Source of the DNA: Porphyromonas pasteri
GTDB taxonomy: Bacteria; Bacteroidota; Bacteroidia; Bacteroidales; Porphyromonadaceae
Length of the DNA stretch: 64,000 nt
Assembly: GCF_014647755.1 (NCBI RefSeq)
Contig: NZ_BMPU01000003.1
Location: forward strand, 62,001 to 126,000
Reading direction: 5' to 3'
The position numbers and the translations under genes were made by a program. Every line of letters starts with the position of its first letter. Position 1 is the stretch's first letter. Below, one piece after another: positions 26,396-36,500 of this stretch. The notes beneath the pieces are model-generated. The model ran no database searches. It saw only the letters and a program-made list of their open reading frames with translations, and was not told where the DNA came from.

Positions 26396-28654
26396 ATGCG
26401 AATGACTACCCAGGGCTTACGCTCTACGGCACTCGCCTTGTCCCTCTCCCTGACGAGCCTCTTCGCGACTCAGGCTGAGGCGGCTGTGGATAGCCTTCAG
26501 CTCATCCCACGCCCCGTAAGCGTCACCTATGGCACGGGTACGCTCCGTCTGCCCCGTACCCTCCGTCTCTCCGCTGGAGCACCTGCCTCCCTCAGCGACG
26601 GACTCAAGAAGCAGTCCTTCACCACGACCGCTGCCAAGGGCCGTATGAAGGGTCTTATCACGACCCGTCTCGATGCCTCCGTCCCAGGCCTCGAAGGCTA
26701 CCGCCTTGAGATCGGCAAGCAGGGTATCACCCTCACGGCCCGTGATGAAGCGGGTCTCCGACAGGGTACGCAGTCCCTCCTGCAGATCACCCAGCAGTAC
26801 GGAGAAGCCCTACCCTACCTCACCATCACCGACTCAGCACGTCTGGCCTATCGCGGCGTGATGCTCGACGTATCACGTCACTTCATGAACCGCGATATGA
26901 TCATCCGCCTCTTGGATGAGATGGCTCGCTATAAGCTGAACCGCTTCCACTGGCACCTTGTCGACGGTGGGGGCTGGCGCTTCCCCTCGAAGAAATATCC
27001 CCTCTTGACGAAGAAGGCAGCCTTCCGCACAGTAAGTGACTGGGACCAGTGGTGGCAGAAGGATCGCCGCTTTGTCGACGAAGGCACCCCTGGGAGCTAC
27101 GGCGGCTACTACAGCCTGGAGGACATCCATGCCGTGCTCAACCACGCTACCCGACTCGGCATCACAGTCATCCCCGAGATCGAGCTCCCTGGACATAGCA
27201 ACGAGATCTTCGCTGCTTATCCCGAGCTGAGCTGTCTCAACGAATGGGCCTTTGAGAACTCCGATGTATGTATCGGGAATGAGAAGACCTTCAAGTTCTT
27301 CGAAGATATCCTCGACGAAGTCATGGCGATCTTCCCCTCGAAGTACATCCACATCGGTGGCGACGAAGCTACGATGCAGCACTGGAGCAAGTGCGCTAAG
27401 TGTCAGGCACGCATGAAGAGCGAGGGGCTCAAGGACGAGCATGAGCTCCAGAGCTATATGATCCGCCGTATCGAGAAGTACCTCAACAGCAAGGGTCGCA
27501 AGCTCATCGGCTGGGATGAGATCCTTATGGGTGGTCTCGCTCCCGACGCTACGGTCATGAGCTGGCGTGGCGAAGAGGGTGCGATCCAGGCTGCCAAGGA
27601 AGGGCACGATGTCATCCTCACCCCCAATAGCCACGTCTATCTGGACCTCTATCAGCGTGAGTCCGACCACGAGCCCCGCGCTAATGGCGGCTTCATCCCT
27701 CTGGAGAAGATCTATTCGTACAACCCCATACCTAAGGAGCTGACGCCTGCCGAGACCAAGCACGTCCTCGGTGTGCAGGCCAACCTCTGGACGGAGTACG
27801 TCCTCGATGAGCCCCATGCCGAATACATGCTCTTCCCCCGTATCCTGGCGCTCTCGGAAGTCGCATGGACGCCCCAGCAGGATCGTGACTATAAGAACTT
27901 CCTGACACGTGTGAACTACCACGTCCCCGCACTCAAGAAGCGTGGCATCAACGTCTATCCTCTGCGCCGCATCGCCGCCATCAATGAGGTCGACACCGTG
28001 AAGCACCTCGTCTCTGTAAGCCTCGACAGTGAGCGCCCCACAGCCGACATCCGCTACACGACGGACGGCACAGAGCCCACAGCTCGCTCGCCTCGCTACA
28101 CAGGTACGCCTCTTACCTCACGCGACTCCCTCATCGTCAAAGCCCGCCTCTTCGAGGGCGACAAGATGATCGATGCTGCCCCTATGATCTCCTTCCGCAC
28201 CGACTACCACAAAGCTATCGGCAAGAAGATCACTTACAACGACTGCACGTGGAACGAGCGCTACACCGCAGGTGGCTCACGCGCCCTCATCGATGGCGTG
28301 CGTGGTACGCCCACCTACCTCGATGGACGCTGGCAGGGCTTCACCTCGCCTATGGACGTGACGATCGACCTCGGTGCCGTGACGGAGCTCAGCCACATCT
28401 TCGCCAAGTTCATGCAGGAGCGCGTCCAGTGGGTCTACATGCCCGGTGATGTAGAGATCCTCCTGAGTGACGACGGTGTGAACTTCCGTAGCGTAGCTCG
28501 CCAGAAGACACTCACCTCTGAGGATATCTATAAGCCCGTCTTCGAGACCTTCTCCTTCCCGATGAAGGAGCGTGCGCGCTACGTCCGCGTGAAGGCAAGC
28601 AACAACCGCTCAGCTGGGCACTTCATCTTCTGTGACGAGATCATCGTGCACTAA
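26396..28654 (+). CDS. Beta-N-acetylhexosaminidase (GH20)
   Basis: A 752-residue secreted or periplasmic glycosidase that removes terminal N-acetylglucosamine or N-acetylgalactosamine from glycans. A signal peptide covers about residues 1-29. A GH20b domain (about 35-150) precedes the catalytic barrel (about 155-500), which contains RYKLNRFHWHLVDGGGWRF and the acid/base pair D323-E324 in HIGGDEA. A Chb-type domain follows (IRYTTDGTEPTARSPRYTG), and then a discoidin-like carbohydrate-binding domain to the C-terminus (about 620-752). The domain order is usual for host-glycan-degrading Bacteroidota. It has its own promoter and a downstream hairpin, so it is monocistronic. Confidence 0.95.
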   Translation: MRMTTQGLRSTALALSLSLTSLFATQAEAAVDSLQLIPRPVSVTYGTGTLRLPRTLRLSAGAPASLSDGLKKQSFTTTAAKGRMKGLITTRLDASVPGLEGYRLEIGKQGITLTARDEAGLRQGTQSLLQITQQYGEALPYLTITDSARLAYRGVMLDVSRHFMNRDMIIRLLDEMARYKLNRFHWHLVDGGGWRFPSKKYPLLTKKAAFRTVSDWDQWWQKDRRFVDEGTPGSYGGYYSLEDIHAVLNHATRLGITVIPEIELPGHSNEIFAAYPELSCLNEWAFENSDVCIGNEKTFKFFEDILDEVMAIFPSKYIHIGGDEATMQHWSKCAKCQARMKSEGLKDEHELQSYMIRRIEKYLNSKGRKLIGWDEILMGGLAPDATVMSWRGEEGAIQAAKEGHDVILTPNSHVYLDLYQRESDHEPRANGGFIPLEKIYSYNPIPKELTPAETKHVLGVQANLWTEYVLDEPHAEYMLFPRILALSEVAWTPQQDRDYKNFLTRVNYHVPALKKRGINVYPLRRIAAINEVDTVKHLVSVSLDSERPTADIRYTTDGTEPTARSPRYTGTPLTSRDSLIVKARLFEGDKMIDAAPMISFRTDYHKAIGKKITYNDCTWNERYTAGGSRALIDGVRGTPTYLDGRWQGFTSPMDVTIDLGAVTELSHIFAKFMQERVQWVYMPGDVEILLSDDGVNFRSVARQKTLTSEDIYKPVFETFSFPMKERARYVRVKASNNRSAGHFIFCDEIIVH

Positions 28655-28699
28655 GCCTCTCAGTAGCCACAGCGGCTATACCATAATATATATGACAGC

Positions 28700-28735
28700 G
28701 TCCCCAGACGAGCGAGATACCGCTCATCTGGGGAC
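28700..28735 (+). terminator. Hairpin terminator after the hexosaminidase gene
   Basis: Arms GTCCCCAGACGAGCG (28700-28714) and CGCTCATCTGGGGAC (28721-28735) pair with one mismatch around a 6-nt loop. Confidence 0.75.
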
Positions 28736-28821
28736 GGCTCATATAGTACCTCTCCCCTCATCGACCTCCCCTCCTACCGCTAAGCGATAAGCCTACTCTC
28801 CAATAAGTAGGGAAAAGTTAA

Positions 28822-28829
28822 TAACTTTG
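28822..28829 (+). promoter_or_regulatory. Putative -7 element for PBP1A
   Basis: TAACTTTG matches TAnnTTTG and predicts a leader of about 100 nt before the ATG at 28939. No clear -33 TTTG. Confidence 0.45.
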
Positions 28830-28938
28830 TGCCGAGTATGCGCCCGTGGATCCAGACGGAGAACGGGCATTCCACAGCACCTCTTTGGGGCAATTTCATC
28901 GCCCACCAATGAAGGGGTGACAGATGATAAATTATTAG

Positions 28939-31287
28939 ATGAAACATAAGATCAAGTCCTTGCTTTGGCTGACCTTTGCACTGGTCTGGATAAGCATCTT
29001 AGGCGGTATCTTCGCTATTTCCATGGGGTGGATAGGCTACCTGCCCCCGATCGAGCAGCTTCAGAACCCGATCGACAAATACGCCTCACAGGTCCTCGCC
29101 GCTGATGGTGAGGTCATCGGTTCCTATGCCCACGGGGGCTCCAACCGCGTCCTCGTCGACTACAAGGACCTCTCCCCCAACCTCGTCAAGGCCCTCATCG
29201 CTACGGAAGACGTTCGCTTCGAGGGGCACTCGGGGATTGACTTCCGTTCGCTCGCACGTGCCATCTTCAAGACGGGTATCCTGCAGCAGAAGAGTGCAGG
29301 GGGTGGTAGCACCATCACCCAGCAGCTCGCGAAGATGCTCTACTCTCCTCCCAGCTCCAACTTCTTCACCCGTATGATGAAGAAGCCCGTGGAGTGGGTC
29401 ATCGCAGCTAAGCTCGAGCGCTACTACACGAAGGAGGAGATCCTGGCGATGTATCTGAACCAGTTCGACTTCCTCTACAACGCTGTAGGGATCCGCTCGG
29501 CTGCCTTCACCTACTTCGGCAAGACGCCCGCTGAGCTTAACCTCCAGGAGTCAGCGATGCTCATCGGGATGTGTAAGAACCCCTCTATTTACAACCCCAT
29601 CCTCCGTGCTAATAGCCCCCTCCCTATGGAGCGACGCAACACCGTCTTCCAGCAGATGGAGAAGGCCGGCTACCTCACAGAGCGTGAAGTCGACTCCCTC
29701 TCACGCCTCCCCATCAAGACGTCCTTCCACCGCATGGACCACAAGCAGGGTGTAGCCCCCTACTTCCGTGAGCACCTACGCAAGATCATGATGGCAGACA
29801 AGCCCGACCGCAGCGACTATGCTTCGTGGCAGTACGCCAAGTTCCGCGACGACAGCATCCAGTGGGAGACGAACCCACTCTACGGCTGGTGTAATAAGAA
29901 CCGCAAGCCTGACGGCTCCCCATACAATATCTATACGGACGGGCTGAAGATATACACGACGATCAACCCCGCCATGCAGCGCTACGCAGAGGAGGCCGTC
30001 GAGGAGCACCTCGCAGGGCATCTCCAGCCAGCCTTCGACCGCGAGCGCCGTGCTCGTGGTGGCGACCCCTTCAGTACCTCGATCTCTGCCGACCAGCGTA
30101 AGAAGATCCTTGAGCGCGCCATCCGCCAGTCTGAGCGCTGGCGTCTGGGCAAGGAGGACGGGCTGTCAGACTCGGAGATCCGTGCGCAGTTCGACCGCAA
30201 GACGAAGATGCAGGTCTGGTCTTGGCGTGGTCAGCGTGATACGGTGATGACGCCCCTCGACTCGATCCGCTACATGAAGGGGATCCTTCGCTCGGGCTTC
30301 GTAGCGATGAACCCGCACAACGGCCACGTCCTGGCCTATGTGGGTGACATCAACTTCTCCCAGTTCCAGTACGACATGGTGTCTGACGGGCGCCGTCAGA
30401 CGGGGTCTATCATCAAGCCCTTCCTCTACTCTCTGGCGATGATCGACGGGGCTTCTCCCTGCGATCAGGTCCTCCACGTACAGCGTACCTATCGCCTTGA
30501 CAATGGGCAGACCTGGACTCCACGTAATACCAACCACCGCCGCGTCGGTGAGATGGTCTCCATCCAATGGGGGCTTCAGAACTCCGACAACTGGGTGACG
30601 GCCGAGCTGATGAGCCGTACCTCTCCGCTGACCTTCAAGCGTCTCTTGGAGAGCTATGGTCTACGTGGCCCCATCGAGGCTACGATGGCTATGTCGCTCG
30701 GTACTCCCGAAGCGACCATCGGTGAGATGGTCTCGGGCTACACCACCTTCGTTAATGATGGCGTACGTGTCGACCCCATCCTCGTCACTCAGATCGAGGA
30801 TATGCACGGCAATATCGTCGCGACCTTCGCTCCGAAGATGACTGAGGTACTGACCGCCGATGCCGCACACAAGATGCTCTACATGCTCCAGAACGTCGTC
30901 AACGGCGGGACGGGGGGACGCCTACGCTCCTCCTTCGGCCTGCAGATGCCTTTGGGTGGTAAGACCGGTACGACGCAGAATAATAGTGACGCGTGGTTCA
31001 TGGGCTTCACTCCCGACCTCGTAGCTGGCTGCTGGGTAGGTGGTGAAGAGCGTAGCGTACGCTTCAACTCCATGGCCTTCGGTCAGGGGGCGGCGGCTGC
31101 ACTGCCTATCTTCGGGAAGTTCCTCAAGAAGGTCTACGGAGATAGCAAGCTCGGCTACCTCGCTAATATACCCTTCCAGCTCCCCGAGGGCTTCTCGCCC
31201 TGCTACGACGCAGGCAATAGCGATGAGGCCGTCGAGATCTACGAGGGTGTCAACCCCGACTCCACAAGCTCCTACTCCCCATTCTAA
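28939..31287 (+). CDS. mrcA: Class A penicillin-binding protein 1A
   Basis: A 782-residue bifunctional peptidoglycan synthase. One membrane helix lies at about residues 8-30. The glycosyltransferase (GT51) domain has the catalytic glutamate E90 in ATEDVRFEGHSGID and the GGSTITQQLAKML motif. The transpeptidase domain has the active-site serine S490 in TGSIIKP (SxxK), the SDNW box as SxN and KTGTT as the KTG triad. The order and length are those of PBP1A. It has its own promoter; gmd follows 54 bp downstream on the same strand with no hairpin between, so some read-through is possible. Confidence 0.95.
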   Translation: MKHKIKSLLWLTFALVWISILGGIFAISMGWIGYLPPIEQLQNPIDKYASQVLAADGEVIGSYAHGGSNRVLVDYKDLSPNLVKALIATEDVRFEGHSGIDFRSLARAIFKTGILQQKSAGGGSTITQQLAKMLYSPPSSNFFTRMMKKPVEWVIAAKLERYYTKEEILAMYLNQFDFLYNAVGIRSAAFTYFGKTPAELNLQESAMLIGMCKNPSIYNPILRANSPLPMERRNTVFQQMEKAGYLTEREVDSLSRLPIKTSFHRMDHKQGVAPYFREHLRKIMMADKPDRSDYASWQYAKFRDDSIQWETNPLYGWCNKNRKPDGSPYNIYTDGLKIYTTINPAMQRYAEEAVEEHLAGHLQPAFDRERRARGGDPFSTSISADQRKKILERAIRQSERWRLGKEDGLSDSEIRAQFDRKTKMQVWSWRGQRDTVMTPLDSIRYMKGILRSGFVAMNPHNGHVLAYVGDINFSQFQYDMVSDGRRQTGSIIKPFLYSLAMIDGASPCDQVLHVQRTYRLDNGQTWTPRNTNHRRVGEMVSIQWGLQNSDNWVTAELMSRTSPLTFKRLLESYGLRGPIEATMAMSLGTPEATIGEMVSGYTTFVNDGVRVDPILVTQIEDMHGNIVATFAPKMTEVLTADAAHKMLYMLQNVVNGGTGGRLRSSFGLQMPLGGKTGTTQNNSDAWFMGFTPDLVAGCWVGGEERSVRFNSMAFGQGAAAALPIFGKFLKKVYGDSKLGYLANIPFQLPEGFSPCYDAGNSDEAVEIYEGVNPDSTSSYSPF

Positions 31288-31341
31288 AGAGGGGTAGGAA
31301 CCCCTACTGCATACCGAATAGATAAGACCAATAATAGACAC

Positions 31342-32409
31342 GTGAATAAGGTCGCACTCATCACCGGGGTAACGGGCCAGGACGGCTCCTTCCTCGCAGA
31401 GTTCCTCATCGAGAAGGGCTACGAAGTCCATGGTATCATCCGACGCTCCTCGTCCTTCAACACGGAGCGTATCGAGCACCTTTACTTCGAGGAGTGGGTG
31501 CGCGACATGAAGCGTGGTCGGGCACTCAACCTGCACTATGGCGATATGACCGACTCCAGTTCGCTCATCCGCATTATCCAGCAGACCCAGCCCGACGAGA
31601 TCTATAACCTCGCAGCACAGAGCCATGTGAAGGTCTCCTTCGATGTACCTGAGTACACCGCTGAGACCGATGCCACGGGTACGCTACGCCTCCTCGAGGC
31701 CGTCCGCATCCTGGGGCTGGAGAAGAAAACGAAGATCTATCAGGCCTCGACCTCCGAGCTCTTCGGTCTAGTGCAGGAGATCCCCCAGCGTGAGACGACA
31801 CCTTTTTATCCTCGCTCCCCCTATGGGGTAGCTAAGCTATACGGCTTCTGGATCACGAAGAACTACCGCGAGAGCTACGGTATGTTTGCCGTCAACGGCA
31901 TCCTCTTCAACCACGAGAGTGAGCGCCGTGGCGAGACCTTCGTCACCCGCAAGATCACCCTCGCCGCTGCTCGTATCGCAGCAGGAGAGCAGGACAAGCT
32001 CTACCTCGGGAACCTCAGTGCCCTGCGCGACTGGGGCTATGCCCGTGACTATGTCGAGTGCATGTGGCTCATGCTGCAGCACGACACCCCTGAGGACTTC
32101 GTCATCGCTACAGGTGAGCAGCACTCTGTACGTGAGTTCACCGAGCGCGCCTTCCACGAGGTAGGTATCGACCTACGCTGGGAGGGTGAAGGCGTCGAAG
32201 AGCGTGGTATTGATATCGCCACAGGTCGCGTCCTCGTCGAGGTTGACCCGAAGTACTTCCGCCCCGCCGAAGTGGAAACCCTCTTGGGTGACCCCACGAA
32301 GGCCAAGGAACTCCTCGGCTGGAATCCCAGCAAGACCTCCTTCGAAGAGCTGGTACGCATTATGGTACGCCATGATGTTGCCTATGTCCAATCCCACAAG
32401 CACGCCTAA
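31342..32409 (+). CDS. gmd: GDP-mannose 4,6-dehydratase
   Basis: A 355-residue short-chain dehydrogenase that converts GDP-D-mannose to GDP-4-keto-6-deoxymannose, the first step to GDP-L-fucose. The Rossmann motif is [16 protein letters not shown] and the active-site tyrosine lies in [13 protein letters not shown]. Other signature stretches are [16 protein letters not shown] and [16 protein letters not shown]. Its stop codon overlaps the fcl start by one base (TAATG), so the two enzymes of the pathway are translationally coupled. Confidence 0.97.
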   Translation: MNKVALITGVTGQDGSFLAEFLIEKGYEVHGIIRRSSSFNTERIEHLYFEEWVRDMKRGRALNLHYGDMTDSSSLIRIIQQTQPDEIYNLAAQSHVKVSFDVPEYTAETDATGTLRLLEAVRILGLEKKTKIYQASTSELFGLVQEIPQRETTPFYPRSPYGVAKLYGFWITKNYRESYGMFAVNGILFNHESERRGETFVTRKITLAAARIAAGEQDKLYLGNLSALRDWGYARDYVECMWLMLQHDTPEDFVIATGEQHSVREFTERAFHEVGIDLRWEGEGVEERGIDIATGRVLVEVDPKYFRPAEVETLLGDPTKAKELLGWNPSKTSFEELVRIMVRHDVAYVQSHKHA

Positions 32410-33497
32410 TGGACTCGCCCAAGCTCTCCCCTTCGACCAAGATCTATGTCGCAGGGCATCGTGGGCTCGTAGGCTCCGCTATCTGGCGCAACCTCGAGCA
32501 GCGTGGTTACACCAACCTCATCGGCCGTACCCATAGTGAGCTGGACCTCACGGATCCCGTCGCTGTACGTGCATTCTTTGATGAGGAGCGCCCCGAGGCA
32601 GTGATCCTCGCAGCAGCACACGTCGGGGGAATCATGGCGAACAATACCTACCGCGCTGACTTCATCTACGACAACCTCCAGATACAGCAGAACGTCATCG
32701 GAGAGAGCTTCCGCCACGGCGTAAAGCACCTCCTCTTCCTCGGCAGCACCTGCATCTATCCCAGAGAGGCCGAGCAGCCTCTCCGCGAAGAAGCCCTCCT
32801 CACTGCTCCTCTGGAGTACACCAACGAGCCCTACGCTATCGCCAAAATCGCAGGACTCAAGATGTGCGAGAGCTTCAACCTCCAGTACGGCACGAACTAC
32901 ATCGCAGTCATGCCGACGAACCTCTACGGCCCCAACGACAACTTCCACCTCGAGAATAGCCACGTCCTACCCGCGATGATCCGCAAGATCTACCTTGCCG
33001 ATCGCCTGCAATATGGTGACTGGCAAGCCGTGCGCACAGACCTCAGCAAGCACCCCGTCACTGGTGAAGACGGCACGGGAGATGAGGCCACTATCCTCAC
33101 GCTCCTCGAGCGCTTCGGCATCCTCCCTGGCCAGGTCAACCTCTGGGGCTCAGGCCGTCCGCTGAGAGAATTCCTCTGGAGTGAAGATATGGCTGATGCC
33201 TCAGTACATATCCTTCTCAATACGGACTTCCGCTCACTCTGTCCCCAAGATGGTAGCCCCATCCGCAACTGCCACGTCAATATCGGCACAGGGAAGGAGA
33301 TCACAATCGGAGAGCTGGCACAGCTCATCGCCCGCACCATCGGCTTCGAAGGGCGCATCGAATGGGACAGCACCAAGCCCGACGGCACAATGCGCAAGCT
33401 CACCTCCGTAGAGAAGCTCCACAGCCTTGGCTGGCAACATCAGGTAGAGATCGAGGATGGCGTACAGCGCCTCTTCGACTGGTACCGCACCCACTAA
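32409..33497 (+). CDS. fcl: GDP-L-fucose synthase
   Basis: A 362-residue epimerase-reductase that makes GDP-L-fucose from the Gmd product. It has the NADP-binding motif VAGHRGLVGSAIWR and the catalytic Tyr-Lys in YTNEPYAIAKIAGLKM, with the conserved MPTNLYGPNDNF stretch after it. It is about 40 residues longer than the E. coli enzyme because of an insertion around residues 200-240 (region of KHPVTGEDGTGDEATILTL), as seen in Bacteroidota versions. GDP-fucose would supply surface polysaccharide or protein O-glycans. The tamB start lies only 28 bp beyond its stop. Confidence 0.96.
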   Translation: MDSPKLSPSTKIYVAGHRGLVGSAIWRNLEQRGYTNLIGRTHSELDLTDPVAVRAFFDEERPEAVILAAAHVGGIMANNTYRADFIYDNLQIQQNVIGESFRHGVKHLLFLGSTCIYPREAEQPLREEALLTAPLEYTNEPYAIAKIAGLKMCESFNLQYGTNYIAVMPTNLYGPNDNFHLENSHVLPAMIRKIYLADRLQYGDWQAVRTDLSKHPVTGEDGTGDEATILTLLERFGILPGQVNLWGSGRPLREFLWSEDMADASVHILLNTDFRSLCPQDGSPIRNCHVNIGTGKEITIGELAQLIARTIGFEGRIEWDSTKPDGTMRKLTSVEKLHSLGWQHQVEIEDGVQRLFDWYRTH

Positions 33498-33525
33498 TAG
33501 CATCCCCGAAGCGACCTCGTCTGAG

Positions 33526-36500
33526 ATGTCCCGACGCTCCAAGTATATCAAGCGTATCTTGTGGGGAATCCTCCTCACGCCCTTCGTCCTAATTCTTCTT
33601 GTAGCAGTACTACTATACGTACCGCCCGTGCAGCGCTTTGTCGTACAGCGCACCGCTGCCTACCTATCGGAGAAGACTGGGATGCAGGTATCTGTCGGGA
33701 ACATCCATCTCGCTTTCCCCCTTGACCTCTCGCTTCAGAAGCTACAGGTCCTCCGCAGTCCCGGCGACACACTCATCTCGGTCGGGTCACTCAGCCTCTC
33801 CCCTGCCCTACGTCCTCTCTTCGACAGCCAAGTCGAGGTTCCTCGTATTGCTCTCGACAGCCTGACCTACAATCAGCGCGATAGCCTCGGCTTGAGTCTC
33901 CTGCAAGTACACCTCCCAGCAGCCACTGCCGAGCAGCTCTTCGTTGATCTCAACAAGGAGCGCGTTGACCTCAACCGCCTCACGACCCAGGGGGGCTACA
34001 TCCGCTACTACTCGACCGACACCACGAAGAAGCCTGAGGAAGAGAGTGAGCCGCTGAAGTGGCTCATCCGTGCTGGCGAGATCGACCTGCAGAAGACTCG
34101 CATTGAGGTCGCTATGCCGCTGGACTCACTCCTCATCGATGCGGATGTCGACCGCCTCAAGATCGACCGCGGAGAAGCTGACCTCAACAAGATGCGCTTC
34201 CAGGTCGCGCACACCAAGATCGATGCGAAAAGCCTGCGCTACTCCGTCGACCAGAACTTCTCCAAGCTACCCTTCTTCGATCCCCAGCACATCCAGCTCC
34301 ATGACCTCCACCTCGAGGGTGAGGACATTGACTCTGAGGGTATGCGACTTAGCCTCCTTCTACGGCACGCACAGCTCCGTGAGCAATCGGGGCTGAAGCT
34401 CCTCCATCTCAGCGGACGCTATCAGATGGACAGCCTTGCTATGCGCCTTGATGGACTTGACCTCATCACCGACGCCTCCTCCATCAAGGGCTATCTCTCT
34501 ATGCCCTGGAGCCTCCTACAGTCCGACCGCAAGGCACAGCTGGAGCTATCTACCAACACCTCTCTCGGCATCAAGGACATCCTTCTCTTCGCTGGTAAGA
34601 CGCTCCAAGAGACCCCTGATGGACGCGAACTCTTCAACACCTTTGCCCGCCACCGCCTCCTCGCTCCACTCAAGATGCAGACCGAGCTGACGGGGACACT
34701 CACCGCGATACAGATTCGTCAGGCCGAGCTCAAGTGGCCCGACATCCTTGACCTCAACCTCTCGGGTACGCTCAGCGAAGTCCTTGAGATGCACCGCTCG
34801 GGCCGTCTCAAGCTCCGTGGCCGTGTAGGCCCCAAGGCCAATACTCTCCTCGGCCTCCTCGCACCCGAGCAAGCTAAGACCTATCGCATCCCCAGCCCCC
34901 TCACGATCTCTGGCGACGTCGACATCCGTCGAGGCCGTTATGAGGGAGATCTCACAGCAGAGGAGGGCACGGGTAAGCTTCAGCTGAAGGGCCACTTCAC
35001 TGAGGCTACCAAGACCTATGACCTGGTACTGAAGGCACAGGATATTGATGGCCGTCACTTCATGCCTCAGGACTCCATCGGGCGGGTGAGCCTTGACGTA
35101 GCTCTTCAGGGGCGCGGCTTCGATCCACTCAGTCCCCATACGCAGCTCTCTATCCGAGGCCGACTGCATGAGGCAAATCGCGGTAGCCTGCATCTGCAAG
35201 ACATCACCCTCGACGGCTCCCTCCAGTCGGGGAACCTCGGGCTCTCCCTCAACAGCATGAACCCCGGGGCAAACTTTACGCTCCAGCTTGACGGGATCTT
35301 CTCCCACCAAGGCATCAATACTGGCATCGGACTGGAGCTCGTTGACCTTGACCTCCAGCGCCTAGGCTTCTCCGAGACACCTCTTGCAGGGAAGCTCCGC
35401 CTCGAGGGAGAGCTCCGCTCCGACCTAAAGGACACGCATACCATACAGGCCGTACTCGACGGGATGAACTTCACCATGGGTAATGAGAAGGTCGCCCCAC
35501 CTCGAGCCGAGCTTTACGTCTCCACCTCGCCGCAAGATATCCATGCGAGCCTCACCTCGGGCGATATGAAATCTTCGCTCTATGTCGAGGCCAGTCCTAC
35601 TATGGCGCAGAAGGAAGTCACCACACTCCTCGACGAGACCCTCCGTCAGATCGACCTCATCACCTCGGGGAAGTCCGCGACGAAGTACCTTGAGGACCTT
35701 GCCGTCCACCTCCCGAAGGCGACCTTCAGCCTCTCTATGGGCAAAGACAATCCTCTCCGCTACTACCTCGCAGAGCAGCGTATCGCTGTAGGCTCTCTGA
35801 CGGCTAACCTCGCGACCTCCCCCCAAGAGGGCATCAGCGGCTCCGTGGGCCTCTCCGATCTGCGTATTGACACCCTCCGCATCAATGCAGCTCAGCTCAA
35901 CATCTCCACCGAGCGCACAGCCATCGCACGAGGCGACAGTATGTCCCTCGCACTCTTCGGTACAGTGATGAAATCCCACTTCCGCGAGCAGGAGGGCTTC
36001 ACCATCAATACCGACCTGCGCGCGAGTCTGCAGGGCGGGCACCTCGATATCTCCTATCAGGATGAGCGGGGACAAACCGTGCATGCAACCGAGGCCTCGG
36101 GTAGCTGGTCGGGCGAAGCCTATCAGCTTCACTTCCTCGGTGACCGCCTACGCATCGCCTCCAACGACTACCTCATCAACTCCGACAACCAGCTTAGCCT
36201 GCGTAAGCGAGACAACTTCCTCCTCGGCTCACTCAAGCTCACAGGCGAGAAGCGAGGGGAGTTCTCTCTCCAAGCTACAGAGGAGACTCCTGGGGTGCAG
36301 GATATCCTACTCGGCATCCACAACCTCCATCTTGAGGACTACCGCAGTCTGGGACTCCCCGACGTCGGTGGGATTTTCTTCGGCGACGTCCACTACCAGC
36401 GTAAGGGCGACCTCAGCCAGCAGCCGACGATCTCGGGCGACCTCTCCATCAGCGACCTACGCTACGAGGACAAGAAGCTCGGCCACTTCACCTCCTCTCT

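Noticed and set aside
26873-28006. A 377-codon minus-strand frame within the hexosaminidase gene
   Set aside because: Antisense to a clear GH20 catalytic domain; no family-like motifs.
33457-33525. An earlier ATG for tamB inside fcl
   Set aside because: It would overlap fcl by 41 bp and add 23 polar residues before the membrane anchor; the ATG at 33526 places the anchor at the N-terminus as in the family.
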